Positions 27,226-37,712 of a stretch of DNA of 64,000 nt are shown one piece after another (position 1 is the stretch's first letter; each line of letters begins with the position of its first letter). The DNA comes from CAVTND01 sp963735955 (lineage in GTDB: Bacteria; Pseudomonadota; Gammaproteobacteria; Burkholderiales; Burkholderiaceae_F). The stretch covers positions 26,570 to 90,569 of the forward strand of contig CAVTND010000018.1 of assembly GCA_963735955.1 (NCBI GenBank), read 5' to 3'. A program made the translations under genes and the position numbers. The notes under the pieces are model-generated. The model saw nothing but the letters and a program-made list of their open reading frames with translations, ran no database searches and was not told the origin of the DNA.

Positions 27226-27495
27226 AGGGCCTGTTCACACTAACAACGGGAGATGCGTTGGGCCGCAATGCGGAGGGCTGCGCGAAGGGCGGCGCCGCCA
27301 AGGGTGGCCCCCTTCGCAAGCCGTCCCGACAAAGCAGACGCCGCATTTCGGCCCAACCCAAAGGGAAAGACGGATGGCGGGCGCATTGCTGCGTTGCCGC
27401 TCGCTGATTGGCATCAGCCAACGGCGCTCGCGCCGCCTTGCACTGCATCCCGCCATCCATCTTTCGCACTCCCGTTGTTAGTGTGAACAGGCCCT
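27226..27495. repeat. 270-bp element with perfect 27-bp terminal inverted repeats (MITE-like)
   Basis: The left end begins AGGGCCTGTTCACACTAACA and the same 27 bases occur inverted at 27469-27495. No transposase fits inside; the short open frames are low-complexity and unlike a protein family I can name. A second copy of one end lies at 50821-50856. No clear target-site duplication is visible. The element sits between grxD and the prmC region, interrupting a normally compact gene cluster. It is best described as a non-autonomous transposable element or dispersed repeat. Confidence 0.75.
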
Positions 27496-27497
27496 AG

Positions 27498-27853
27498 TTG
27501 AGCAATCCGAGGCCTTGAAAGCAGGCGCGGGGGCATCCGTTTTCGATCGATGCTTGCATCCGTACCGGCGTCTAATTCCCTTGCGCCGTCAATCGGCCGC
27601 AAACCCGAATTTCGGGAATGCGGCTGAGCCGCGGCGCACCAAATTTCCGGTTGCCTCCGCGCGCGGGCGTAACCGCAGGAGCGGGAGGACACGGGCTCCA
27701 ACCCCGTGCCTCCCGCGCGCGCATCCTCGCGAACCTGCGAGCACGAGCCGTGAATTTCCGGCGCCTGCGACGCCGCACCTTCTGCGGACATCGTTTTCAA
27801 GCCTGCCTACAGTGGCTCCAGTCGACACTGATGTCGACGAAGCGGAGCACATC
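27498..27853. other. Intergenic stretch with a strong hairpin
   Basis: About 355 bases without a supported gene. GCGGGAGG-A-CACGGG (27681-27695) pairs with CCCGTG-C-CTCCCGC (27703-27716) across a 7-base loop, giving a GC-rich stem with one mismatch. It is not followed by a T run, so it is unlikely to be a simple terminator. Flanking GC-rich repeats (GCGCGG/CCGCGC) could extend the fold. Confidence 0.5.
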
Positions 27854-28102
27854 ATGGAACGCAAGGAATACAAGGAGCACGAGAACTTCAAGGAGCCGTC
27901 CCTGGTTCCGTACCTGGTCGTCGCCGCCATCGCAGTGCTGGCCTTGCTCTGCGGTATGGTGAGTGTGGTTGAGCGCGCCACGGTTTCCCTTGAGGCGCAT
28001 GTCGCGCGCTCAATGGGAGTGGAGCCAGCCAGCGAGACTGCGTACGCCAAGGACGAGGGCCCAGACAAGCGCGCCCTGGAACCGTTCCGTCCACGCAGCT
28101 AA
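27854..28102 (+). CDS. Small single-span membrane protein
   Basis: An 82-residue product: a charged start MERKEYKEHENFKEPSLVPY, one hydrophobic helix (LVVAAIAVLALLCGMVSVV), then a charged tail ending LEPFRPRS. No family recognised. Its TAA overlaps the prmC stop on the other strand (28099-28102), a tail-to-tail overlap. Plausible because of the well-formed helix and length, but unproven. Confidence 0.5.
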   Translation: MERKEYKEHENFKEPSLVPYLVVAAIAVLALLCGMVSVVERATVSLEAHVARSMGVEPASETAYAKDEGPDKRALEPFRPRS

Positions 28103-28923
28103 CGCTGTGCGCGGGTCACGCGTTCGACGCCTGCCGTATCGCGGTGCGAGCTGATCTCGCGAAATCCGGCTGCGGTCAGCAGGCCGCGCACCGCAGCCGC
28201 CTGGTCAAAGCCATGTTCGAGCGCAATCCAGCCTCCCTCGGCCAAGTGTGATGACGCGCACGAGCAGATGGCACGCAGGCTACCCAGGCCGTCGGCACCG
28301 GCGGTAAGAGCGATCAGCGGCTCATGCCGCAGGGCATTCAGGTGCGGGTCGTTTGCGGCAACGTAGGGCGGGTTGCTGACGATCAGATCGAACTTCGTCG
28401 ACGAATCGACGGCCCCATACCAATCGGACAGCAGCCATCGCACTGACACGCCGGGACCGCGGGCGCCCAGGCTGCTTGCATTGGCCCGGGCCACCTCGAG
28501 TGCAGCGGCAGATACATCGGTCGCAGTCAGGATCACCGCTGGCTGCTCGAGCGCAAGGGTGATCGCAATGCAGCCCGATCCCGTGCCCAGTTCGAGCACG
28601 CGGGGTGCGGCAATCCCTTCCATGCATTCGAGCGCGGAATCGACCAGCGTCTCGGTCTCCGGCCGCGGCACCAGCACATCGGCTGTGACCAGGAAGCTGC
28701 GGCCGTAAAACTCCTTGGCGCCCAGCAAATAGGCAAGCGGCTCGCCTGCCTTGCATCGCGCCACCAGCGCGCCGAAGCGCTGCTCTGTCTCGGCGCCGAC
28801 CGAAGTGTCCGGATGCGCGATCAACTGCTCGCGCGGAACCCCGAGCACGTGGGCGAGCAGGGCGCGCCCTTCCAATGCAGGCAGGCCGCAGCCGGCGAGG
28901 ATGGTGGCGACCGTTTTGCTCAA
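28099..28923 (-). CDS. prmC: Release factor glutamine methyltransferase PrmC
   Basis: Methylates the Gln of the GGQ motif in release factors. The class I methyltransferase core shows LELGTGSGCIAI and the NPPY catalytic motif in FDLIVSNPPYVA; the N-terminal helical domain carries LVPRPETETLVD. I start at the TTG at 28923 (MSKTVATIL), giving 274 residues. In-frame TTG codons at 28935 and 28947 sit in three near-identical copies of GCGATTGRG, so the start is ambiguous and no good ribosome-binding site is seen. It follows prfA closely, its substrate gene. Confidence 0.92.
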   Translation of the reverse strand: MSKTVATILAGCGLPALEGRALLAHVLGVPREQLIAHPDTSVGAETEQRFGALVARCKAGEPLAYLLGAKEFYGRSFLVTADVLVPRPETETLVDSALECMEGIAAPRVLELGTGSGCIAITLALEQPAVILTATDVSAAALEVARANASSLGARGPGVSVRWLLSDWYGAVDSSTKFDLIVSNPPYVAANDPHLNALRHEPLIALTAGADGLGSLRAICSCASSHLAEGGWIALEHGFDQAAAVRGLLTAAGFREISSHRDTAGVERVTRAQR

Positions 28924-28982
28924 TCGCGTACTCAATCGCGTGCCCAATCGCGAGCTCGAGCCCGTGCGTAGGTATGTTGCGC

Positions 28983-30065
<1,083 letters not shown>

Positions 30066-30119
30066 GTCGTCAGCCGCAGGCCGGCGCGGGGCTGGGGCCC
30101 CGTCGCTTTTCTACCAGCC

Positions 30120-31403
30120 CTAGTTTTCGCGGATGGAGTAGAAGCGCGCGAGCAGGGAGCGCAGTCGCTCGTGCTCGGCGTTGTCGCCGGTTTCGCGCAG
30201 CGCGCTCAGCGGGTCGTGCAGGAATTTCGCGGTAAGTGCCTGTGACAACTGCTCGATCACTTTCTCCGGCGACTCGCCATTGGCCAGCAGACGACGCGCG
30301 CGATCGAGTTCAAGCAAGCGCAATGCGTCGGCACGCTGGCGCAAGTCCTGAATCACCGGCACTGCTCGCCTCGCCTTGACCCAGTCCTCGAAATCACGCA
30401 CGCGCGACTCGATGATGGCTTCAGCCTGGGCCACCGCGGCCTGGCGCGTCTCACTGCCGCTGGCGACTATGCGGCCGAGATCATCGACGGTGTGGACGTA
30501 GACATCGTCGAGACGCGCCACTTCAGGTTCGACGTCACGCGGCACCGCGAGGTCAACGATGAACATCGGCTTGCGCCGGCGCACGCGGATCGCACGCTCG
30601 ATCATTCCCAGCCCGATGATCGGCAGCGAACTGGCGGTGCACGACACGATGATGTCGAAGCGCGCGATCTCGCTCGGCAGATCGCCGAGCTTCAGCGCGT
30701 CGGCGTGAAAGCGGTGCGCGAGCACCTGCGCGCGTTCTACCGTGCGGTTGGCCACCGTCATCGACTTTGGCCGCTGCGCCGCGAAATGCGTGGCGGCGAG
30801 CTCGATCATCTCGCCCGCGCCGACGAACAAGACATGTTCCCCGGCAAGGTCGCCATAGATGCGCTGGGCCAGTCGCACGGCCGCCGCGGCCATCGAGACC
30901 GACTGGGTACCGATTTCGGTCGTGCTGCGAACCTCCTTCGCGACCGCGAAGGTACGCTGGAACAGTTGATTGAGCAGCAGTCCGAGGCCGCCTGCCGTGC
31001 GCGCCAGCCGCTCGGCTTCCTTCATCTGACCCAGGATCTGGGGCTCGCCCAGCACCATCGAATCCAACCCGCTGGCGACGCGGAAGGCGTGCCTGACCGC
31101 GTTGCCCTCCGGCAGCACGTAGCTGTGCCGTTCGAGTTCGTCGAGATCCAGTTGCTTCTCACGTGCCACGAATTCGCGCAGTCCGCGCTGAGCGCGTTCC
31201 GGTTCGCCGGCGGCGCAATAGAGCTCGGTGCGGTTGCAGGTCGAAACGATCGCTGCCTCGGTGATCTGGCCAGCGTCAGGCTTTGACAGGGCTTCGCGCA
31301 GGCGGCCGATCGCCGCGCCGACTTCGTCGGCCACGAACGTGACTCGCTCGCGAATCGCGATCGGTGCGGTGGTGTGGTTGAGCCCGAGCGTCAGCAGCTG
31401 CAT
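30120..31403 (-). CDS. hemA: Glutamyl-tRNA reductase
   Basis: First committed step of the C5 heme pathway: glutamyl-tRNA to glutamate-1-semialdehyde with NADPH. The 427-residue protein has the substrate start LLTLGLNHTTAPIAIRE, the catalytic cysteine in IVSTCNRTELY and the conserved GLDSMVLGEPQILGQ. The NADPH fold is VLFVGAGEMIELAA and the C-terminal helical dimerisation domain follows. It heads the hemA-prfA-prmC group. Confidence 0.96.
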   Translation of the reverse strand: MQLLTLGLNHTTAPIAIRERVTFVADEVGAAIGRLREALSKPDAGQITEAAIVSTCNRTELYCAAGEPERAQRGLREFVAREKQLDLDELERHSYVLPEGNAVRHAFRVASGLDSMVLGEPQILGQMKEAERLARTAGGLGLLLNQLFQRTFAVAKEVRSTTEIGTQSVSMAAAAVRLAQRIYGDLAGEHVLFVGAGEMIELAATHFAAQRPKSMTVANRTVERAQVLAHRFHADALKLGDLPSEIARFDIIVSCTASSLPIIGLGMIERAIRVRRRKPMFIVDLAVPRDVEPEVARLDDVYVHTVDDLGRIVASGSETRQAAVAQAEAIIESRVRDFEDWVKARRAVPVIQDLRQRADALRLLELDRARRLLANGESPEKVIEQLSQALTAKFLHDPLSALRETGDNAEHERLRSLLARFYSIREN

Positions 31404-31530
31404 GTGGGGCGCAGGGCGGAATCCGGCCTGCCCGGCGCGAGCGAATTATAGAGGGCCGCCCCTCTCGGCAATCGGCAAATAGGGATTAGCTTGATGGCGC
31501 CGGGGCACCTCAATTGGCTGCCAAAACGTC

Positions 31531-32164
31531 CTAAATGACCTTTTTTGCAGCCAAAGCATTGACGATTACATCGACGAACTCGGAAATCGTCGTTTGCATC
31601 GAATTGCTGGTGGGTGTCGTCGTCGTCGCGCCCGACCACAGCACCATCTGCTCACGCACATCAAACAGGCGCGTGTCGATCGAGAAGTTCTGGAAGGTCT
31701 GCACCGATGGCGCCGTGGCGAACGAGGCGCCCCACATGCCCGAATAAGCGCCGTAGAAACCGCCCCAGCCGATCGGACCCGGCCCGACGAATCCCGGCGA
31801 AATGACAGTCTCGTTGGTCACGGCGATCAGCTGCGTCATCAGCACGGAGTCGACACCGACTTCCTTGACCGCGCGCTCGACCGCCGCCTGGGGTGCCGGC
31901 CCATCGCCGGGCAGCTTGGTATAGGACTGCACGGCCTTCACGCCGCGCGCCGACAGCGCCGCGACCATAGCGTCTTCATAGATCCGGCGTGATGTCGTAT
32001 CGCGAGATATTCCGATGACCATGACGCTCCTGACGGGAATGACTCTTGCCTGCATTCGGGTTCACCCACTGGGCGTTGAGCTGGGTCGACGCAACGCAGG
32101 CTGCCAGCAAGGCTGCGGTGCCACCCGCCACCAGAGCTGACCGCAGTGATCCGATTGCGCTCAT
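31531..32164 (-). CDS. Lipoprotein, paralogue of its neighbour, frameshifted
   Basis: The N-terminal frame has a lipoprotein signal with lipobox LLAAC followed by QLNAQWVNPNAG. One-base slippage near 32040 moves the reading into SVMVIGISRDTTSRRIYED, which continues to 31531. Compared with the intact gene upstream (32223-32894) the two share AQWV.P, RSVxVxxxxRDxTxRRxxED, MVAALSAxGxKA and TRLF, so this is a tandem duplicate. It contains a Gly-rich segment GPGPIGWGGFYGAYSG. Function unknown; outer-membrane or periplasmic attachment is likely. Confidence 0.72.
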
Positions 32165-32222
32165 TCGAACTCCTTGAGGTGCAGTTTCGGGAAGGGCCTC
32201 AACTCCGCGCTCGGAACCGAGG

Positions 32223-32894
32223 TCAGATCACGCCGTCTTTCGTCATCGTGGTGACGATCAGTTGCACAAACTGATCCATGATCTGCGTGACCGAGTTGTA
32301 GCCAAGCGACGTGGTCGTCGCTGCAGACCACAACACAACGGCATCACTTGTTTCGAACAGGCGCGTGTCGGCATGGACATTCTCGGTCGTCGTAATCTGC
32401 GGCGGAATCGTCGTCGTCATCCACATCGAGTTGTAGAAGCCGTTGGCCCCGCCCCAGCCCCCGCCCCAGCCGGGGCCTCGCGGGCCGGGTCCCCACCCAG
32501 GGCCCCAGGCCGGGCCCATCACCATGCCAGGCGACACGTTGACCTGCGTCGACACGTTGCTGATCCGTGTGACCATCGCGTGTGAAACCTTGGCCTCGGC
32601 AACGACCCGGCGGAGGCGTTGTTCATTGATCGCTCCTTCTTCCGGGATGTACTGGTACGACGGCAGCGCCTTGATTCCCGTTGCGGAAAGGGCAGCGACC
32701 ATTCGATCCTCGAAGAGCCGGCGATTGGTCGAATCACGGACGGCCGCCATGACCAGCACGCTGCGCACGCCCTTCTTGCCGGCGAGGTCCGGACTCACCC
32801 ATTGCGCATCCATCGTTGTTGCCCGGACTGCGCAGGCCAGCAAGACGATCGTCGTTGCAATTGCGAGAAGGGCACTGCCCAGGCGCTGAATCAT
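32223..32894 (-). CDS. Lipoprotein with Gly/Trp/Pro-rich insert
   Basis: A 223-residue lipoprotein: signal with lipobox VLLAC, then AQWVSPDLAGKKGVRSVLVM. A conserved-looking alpha/beta core follows (MVAALSATGIKALPSYQYIP), then a striking insert of repeated GPGWGPGPRGPGWGGGWGG, then TRLFETSDAVVLWSAATTT. No family name recognised. It is the first of two tandem paralogues, 58 bases before the other, presumably one transcript. Confidence 0.8.
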   Translation of the reverse strand: MIQRLGSALLAIATTIVLLACAVRATTMDAQWVSPDLAGKKGVRSVLVMAAVRDSTNRRLFEDRMVAALSATGIKALPSYQYIPEEGAINEQRLRRVVAEAKVSHAMVTRISNVSTQVNVSPGMVMGPAWGPGWGPGPRGPGWGGGWGGANGFYNSMWMTTTIPPQITTTENVHADTRLFETSDAVVLWSAATTTSLGYNSVTQIMDQFVQLIVTTMTKDGVI

Positions 32895-32911
32895 TGTTTA
32901 ACTCCTGATCG

Positions 32912-33951
32912 TCATCGGCGCGAAGCCGTCGGGAAGATGGCGGAATCGCGTTTGGTGTCGGGCCGGTCCACCCCATCGGACCTATCCACCCCACGGTCCG
33001 TATCGTAGCGGCCCAGGCGCACCTGCGTGTTGCCGGGTCTCAGGTGTCGCATCGACGGCATGACGAGCACTGTGTCGTCATACGGCGCGCGCCAGACCGT
33101 ATCGCCATCCTGGGCGATCGGCGTGCCGGCGCGCGGGATCACGCCGAGGCCCTCGATCGGCACGAGGAAGCGAAAGTTGATCGACTGCGCGACCACTGGT
33201 TCGGTCACGCGGATCACGCGCTGCTGCGCCGGCGAGCTCGACTGAAAGCCGAGCGCGAATCGACTCCAGGTCAATGCTGCCCGTGGCAGCCAGAAACCGC
33301 AGCAGGCAGTCACGCGCCACATCGACCGCTCGCTGTCTCCCAGTGCTGCCCGCATTCGATCAGGACGGATTGATGGGGCCGCGCCGGATCATTGAACGCG
33401 CCGCGGTCACGCATGCGCAGACCTGCCGGATGCCCGGTATCGATCAGCAGATCGACCGGCAGCCCGATCCGTCGTGCCAGCGCGAGGTGCTTGTCGAGCA
33501 TGCCGCAGACCATGATCGGCCGACACGGTTCATGCATCGAGTGGATGTCGAGCAGGAAGTCCGCGCGGTCGACAAACGGCCGCAGGGCACGCGCGCGCCG
33601 CAATTCGACCGATTCGCGCCGGCCATCGAGTACCGCGTCGGCCCAGACCCGGTTGTAGTCCTCGTCTACAAATCGCGCGACGTCTGGATCGTCAAAATCG
33701 AAACGGGCAAAGGCCTCGATATTGGCAAACACGGCGATCAGTTTGCCGGCGATCGGACGCTGGCCCGAGCGCAGGAATTCAACCAGCGCAATCGCACCGC
33801 AGATTTCGTTGCCATGGGTAAGCGCCTGCACCAGCACGGTCGGACCCGGCCGGCCCGAATCGAGCACATGCACATAGTCGACTCCGGCGTTGCCATGCCG
33901 GTGCGGTGCGAGATCGGGCGGGGAGATCTCGATCGGATAGTGCTCTGTCAT
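32912..33951 (-). CDS. Succinylglutamate desuccinylase/aspartoacylase-family protein, two frameshifts
   Basis: Zinc-dependent amidohydrolase of the AstE/ASPA type. The N-terminal part has the zinc motif THGNEICGA and LLDIHSMHEP, and a conserved GQHWE follows. The reading slips near 33330 into VDVARDCLLRFLAATGSIDLES, and again near 33250 into SSPAQQRVIRVTEPVVAQSINFRF, which ends at 32912. Repaired, it is about 345 residues. Its start overlaps the stop of the N-formylglutamate amidohydrolase-like gene by ATGA, indicating translational coupling. The substrate is not determinable; an N-acyl amino acid is likely. Confidence 0.8.
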
Positions 33952-34796
33952 GCCCGATTCCCGATGTAGTCCCTGATGGCTTCGATCATCTGCGTCAGCT
34001 GCGCCTGCAGGGACGCAAAGCCGGTGTGCGGCGCGCGCCGAGCCTCGTCCATGTACAGACGCTTGTTGATTTCCACCTGCAGGCTGTGCCGACCGCGCGC
34101 CGGATCCGAGTAGGCGCGCACCAGTTCGACCCCTTTGTAGGGATCGTTGACACGCACATCGAATCCGAGCGCGACCAGAGTAGTACGCACGAACTCGGTG
34201 AATCGGGGATCGCAGCTCGTACCGTCGCGGTCGCCGAGCACGAAGTCCGCGCGTGCCGAGCCTGCGCCACCTTCGCCCATCGAACCCGCGACCGCGTTCA
34301 TCGAGTGACAGTTCAGGTGGTACACGGTCCCGAAGCGGGCGTGCGTCGAGTCGAGAAGCTCGATCAACGCTCGATGGTAGGGTGCATGGCAGCGCTGAAT
34401 GCGAGACTGAATTTCTTCAACGCGCAGGCGCCGGCCATAGATCGGGCGCCCGTCATCGAGCGTGCGCCAGACCAGCGACTTGCCGATCGCGGCCTTGCCG
34501 CTCGGCCGGTATTCGTGCGGCCAGTGCCTGCCTTCGATCAGGTCGAGATCGATGTCGCCGTGATGGCGATTGGGGTCGAGATAGGTGCGGGGAAAGTTCG
34601 CGGCCAGCAGGGGAACTCCGAACTCGGTAGCCGGGCGATACAACTCATCGACAAAGCAGTCTTCGCCGTCGCGCAGATCGAACTCGGACACGATGGCGTC
34701 GAAGTCGGCGGGAAAATCGAAGCCCGAGTGTGGCGAATCGAGCACCAGCGGCGCGCTGGGTGCGGCCGGTCCGTGCAAAGTGAACGCGCGTCTCAT
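33948..34796 (-). CDS. N-formylglutamate amidohydrolase-family protein
   Basis: A 282-residue protein with DSPHSGFDFP near the N-terminus, a histidine- and acid-rich centre (LDPNRHHGDIDLDLIEG), LNCHSMNAV and YSDPARGRHSLQVEINKRLYMDE. These are signatures of the FGase family that cleaves N-formyl-glutamate or other N-formyl amino acids to formate and the amino acid. The ATG at 34796 (MRRAFTLHG) is used; upstream codons look non-coding. It is coupled to the AstE-like gene by a 4-base overlap. Confidence 0.88.
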   Translation of the reverse strand: MRRAFTLHGPAAPSAPLVLDSPHSGFDFPADFDAIVSEFDLRDGEDCFVDELYRPATEFGVPLLAANFPRTYLDPNRHHGDIDLDLIEGRHWPHEYRPSGKAAIGKSLVWRTLDDGRPIYGRRLRVEEIQSRIQRCHAPYHRALIELLDSTHARFGTVYHLNCHSMNAVAGSMGEGGAGSARADFVLGDRDGTSCDPRFTEFVRTTLVALGFDVRVNDPYKGVELVRAYSDPARGRHSLQVEINKRLYMDEARRAPHTGFASLQAQLTQMIEAIRDYIGNRA

Positions 34797-34943
34797 CGTC
34801 AGTCGTTCCGGTGACAGGCCGACAGGTGCTCGAGCGCGATTGCGCGCAACGCCTGCTAGCTTAGCGAACCCGGTCCTGCTCCCTGCCATTGGGCTAAGAT
34901 TTCGGTTGAAGTCGACCCAACTGTGAATGGCCTGGAGCCAAGC

Positions 34944-35297
34944 ATGAATTCAGCGCTGAAAGCACTTGTTCAGTGGTCCTGCGTTGCGGCTGTCGTGTTG
35001 GCCGCAAGTGCGCCATCGCTGGCGCAGAGACGCGAGGAGCCGATCCTTCCGCGCAACCAGACTGGTGGCGTGGGACAGGCGGTTCCGAATGGTGTCTACC
35101 AGGTCGTGTCGGTCGATTCGTATAACCGTGCGGTGCAGATGCAGCCGAGCAACGGCCCGCCATTTACCGTTTACGTCGACGACGGCGTCTACGATCTTTC
35201 CAAACTCAAGCCAGGTGCCATGGTTCAGGTGAACTTCCTGGTGCCGGACGGGACGAGCAACAAGCTGAAGGCCGCGAATATCTGGCCGGCCCAGTGA
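34944..35297 (+). CDS. Small exported protein of unknown function
   Basis: A 117-residue product with a signal peptide (to about residue 28, ...SAPSLAQ). A beta-rich domain follows: GVYQVVSVDSYNRAVQMQ, PFTVYVDDGVYDLSKLKPG, MVQVNFLVPDG. The latter half resembles small OB- or SH3-like folds, but no family is certain. GGAG lies upstream of the ATG at 34944. It is divergent from the amidohydrolase pair. Confidence 0.75.
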   Translation: MNSALKALVQWSCVAAVVLAASAPSLAQRREEPILPRNQTGGVGQAVPNGVYQVVSVDSYNRAVQMQPSNGPPFTVYVDDGVYDLSKLKPGAMVQVNFLVPDGTSNKLKAANIWPAQ

Positions 35298-35477
35298 ATC
35301 GAGGCGCAAGCGCCTGGAGCTTGGGCAAACACCGATTCAATCTTGAGTCGGGCACCGACGGCCGCAATTCGTTGCGAGCTCTTCCGCAAGGCGCGCGCAT
35401 TATTCATGGCGATCAGCGCAGCTCGGCTATACTTCGCGCCCTTCGCGATGGCCTCAACCGCCGTCCAGCAATGCCCA

Positions 35478-35553
<76 letters not shown>

Positions 35554-35745
35554 AGATTTCCACGAGCGCAGCGAGTGATGCGTTTTGCCCCATAAATTTG
35601 GCCAACTGGCCACGTTATGGTGGTAGGTGGAAGCTCGCTGGGGGTCTTGAGCCGGCCAACAACTGCCTGTTCGGTGCTGACCCGACGGGGATGAAAGCGG
35701 GCACAGGTGCGTGAAGGTGAACGGCAGGCTTAGCTGCGACGAAGG

Positions 35746-36183
35746 ATGAGACTTTGGACTCTTCATCCCAAGTACCTCGATGCGCAGGGCCTCGTGGCAC
35801 TCTGGCGCGAGGCGCTCTTGGCTCGGGCGGTCCTTCGCGGGGAAACAAGGGGCTATAGGCATCACCCGCAGCTTTATCGCTTCAAGGCCCATTCCGCACC
35901 GCGTACGGCGATCAATGTCTACCTGGCTTCGGTGCTCGTAGAGGCAACCGTACGCGGCTATTCATTCAATCGAACCAAAGTGGGTCCGATTCGCGGGCAG
36001 GTTCAAATCTTTGGCACTGTTGGTCAGCTGCAGTACGAGTGGCAGCATCTTCTGGCAAAGCTAAAGTCGCGTAGTCCTTCGTGTCATCGCCGGTGGCGCG
36101 GTGTGCAGCTACCCGAACCTCATCCCCTGTTTCAGATCAGGCCTGGCGGGGTTGAGCCATGGGAGCGCACGACTCGGCCATAA
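35746..36183 (+). CDS. Pyrimidine dimer DNA glycosylase-family protein (endonuclease V-like)
   Basis: A 145-residue protein beginning MRLWTLHPKYLDAQGLVALW and continuing REALLARAVLRGETRGYRHHPQL, characteristic of the Pyr_excise family. These are related to T4 endonuclease V, which removes UV-induced pyrimidine dimers; the cellular role of the bacterial members is poorly known. The last 25 residues look atypical. It lies between tRNA-Phe and a partial copy of the tRNA's 3' end, so it is the likely cargo of a small integrated element. Confidence 0.8.
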   Translation: MRLWTLHPKYLDAQGLVALWREALLARAVLRGETRGYRHHPQLYRFKAHSAPRTAINVYLASVLVEATVRGYSFNRTKVGPIRGQVQIFGTVGQLQYEWQHLLAKLKSRSPSCHRRWRGVQLPEPHPLFQIRPGGVEPWERTTRP

Positions 36184-36386
36184 CCTGCCATCCAGCACCG
36201 GCTTTCAGCAAGCGCGAAGCGGACATCTCTAATGCACTCCGCCGGCCGATTAGGTCAACCATTAAGTGTCCGTTTCTGGGTGTCGTCGTAACGACGGCTT
36301 TCGGCAAGCGCTGATAACCGTATGGGTCGTTGGGGTGGCAATTCGACCAAGATTTCGCGAACAAAGCGAGCAAAATCAGCCAAGGG

Positions 36387-36408
36387 CGATTTCGCCCTTG
36401 GCAACCAA
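36387..36408 (+). repeat. Putative attR: partial copy of the tRNA-Phe 3' end
   Basis: Direct repeat of 35533-35554 with two mismatches. It also forms the right arm of a 22-base palindrome (36380-36401, CCAAGGGCGA/TCGCCCTTGG). If it is a real att site, the enclosed element is about 850 bases. Confidence 0.5.
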
Positions 36409-36452
36409 CACTATCGTCCAGCCAGCGCGCGCTCCGGTCAGGATTGAATCGT

Positions 36453-37632
36453 ATGACGCAGAACGCGAGTCCTGACGTTGCCGTTGTCGGCGCCGGAATA
36501 CCGGGGCTCGCCGTTGCGCTCGGAGTTGCGCAACAAGGACTGCATGTCGCCCTGATCGGTCCGCCGACACGAGCTTTTGTGCCGTCGGCCGCGCAGGTCT
36601 TTGATCCGCGCATTTATGCGGTTTCGCCCGGCAGCATTGCGCTGTTGAATCGCCTCGGGGTATGGCCTCGTGTTGACGCTGCGCGCACTTCGGACGTCGA
36701 GCGGATGCGGGTGTTCGGTGATGACGGCGAAGAGCTCAGTTTCGACGCTTACGCTGCCACGGTTGAACGGCTGGCCACGATAGTCGAAGAAGCGGAACTG
36801 CTGCGCGTGCTCGATACCGCGTCCGAGTATCAGCCCACGCTTCAGCGCAAGGAATCACCCATGGTCGCGCTGCAGCCGGGCGCCGACAACGCCGCGCGCG
36901 TCACGCTTGAAGATGGCAGCGTGCTTGACGCGAGATTAGTTATCGGCGCTGACGGTGCTGCCTCGGCGGTGCGGGCTGCCATGGGACTTAATGCCGAAAC
37001 GACCCTGTACGGTCAAACGGCAGTGGTGGCAAATTTCGCATGCGAACGGCCGCACCTGAATACAGCCTGGCAATGGTTTTGCGATGAAGGGGTGGTTGCC
37101 CTGCTGCCCTTGCCGGGCGAGCACGTTTCGCTGGTCTGGTCGGCGCCTGATTCACTGGCGCAGGAGCTGGCCGAGCTTGCGCCCGACGCATTGGCGGCGC
37201 GCGTCACCGAACGCGTACGTGGCGTGCTCGGCGAACTGCAGGCAGTGGGCACGCAGCAGCGCTTCGGCCTGCGGCTGATGACGGTCGATCGCCTGATCGG
37301 TCGACGTATGGCACTGGTTGGTGATGCCGCGCACGTGATCCACCCGCTCGCTGGCCAGGGCCTGAATCTCGGACTGCAGGACGTCGCGCTGCTGCTCGAC
37401 GTGGTACGCGCGCGCGAAGCGTTTCGTGATCTGGGCGACACCGTGCTGCTGCGGCGCTATGAGCGCGGGCGCGCCGAAGCCATTGGCCTGATGCGGACTG
37501 CGACCGATGGTCTCGCCCGCCTCTTCGCGACGGGAAATCCCGCGGATCCGGTCGGTGCGCAATGCCGGCTTGGCCGCTGTCAACCGCCTCACTCCCCTGA
37601 AAAACCTGTTAATTCGCCAGGCGCTCGGTTGA
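36453..37632 (+). CDS. UbiH/UbiF/VisC-type FAD monooxygenase (ubiquinone hydroxylase), one frameshift
   Basis: FAD-dependent aromatic hydroxylase of ubiquinone biosynthesis. It has the dinucleotide fold VVGAGIPGLAVALG, the DG motif GADGAASAVR and the GD motif GDAAHVIHPLAGQGLNLGLQD. The frame breaks at about 37553. Removing one G of GCGGATCC gives VRNAGLAAVNRLTPLKNLL, the typical UbiH/F C-terminus, ending at the TGA 37630-37632. Uncorrected, the frame runs on into dsbC and makes an artificial fusion. Which ring position it hydroxylates cannot be told. Confidence 0.88.
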
Positions 37633-37712
37633 ACTCGACGGGCGGTCGGACGGTCTACGCTTGGTCTTCGGCCGCGCTCGGTACACTGCGCCGCCTTTCC
37701 CCGGAGAACTCG

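Noticed and set aside
27224..27486. Short open frames inside the inverted-repeat element
   Set aside because: Present on both strands, low complexity, no ribosome-binding site; produced by the repeat's composition.
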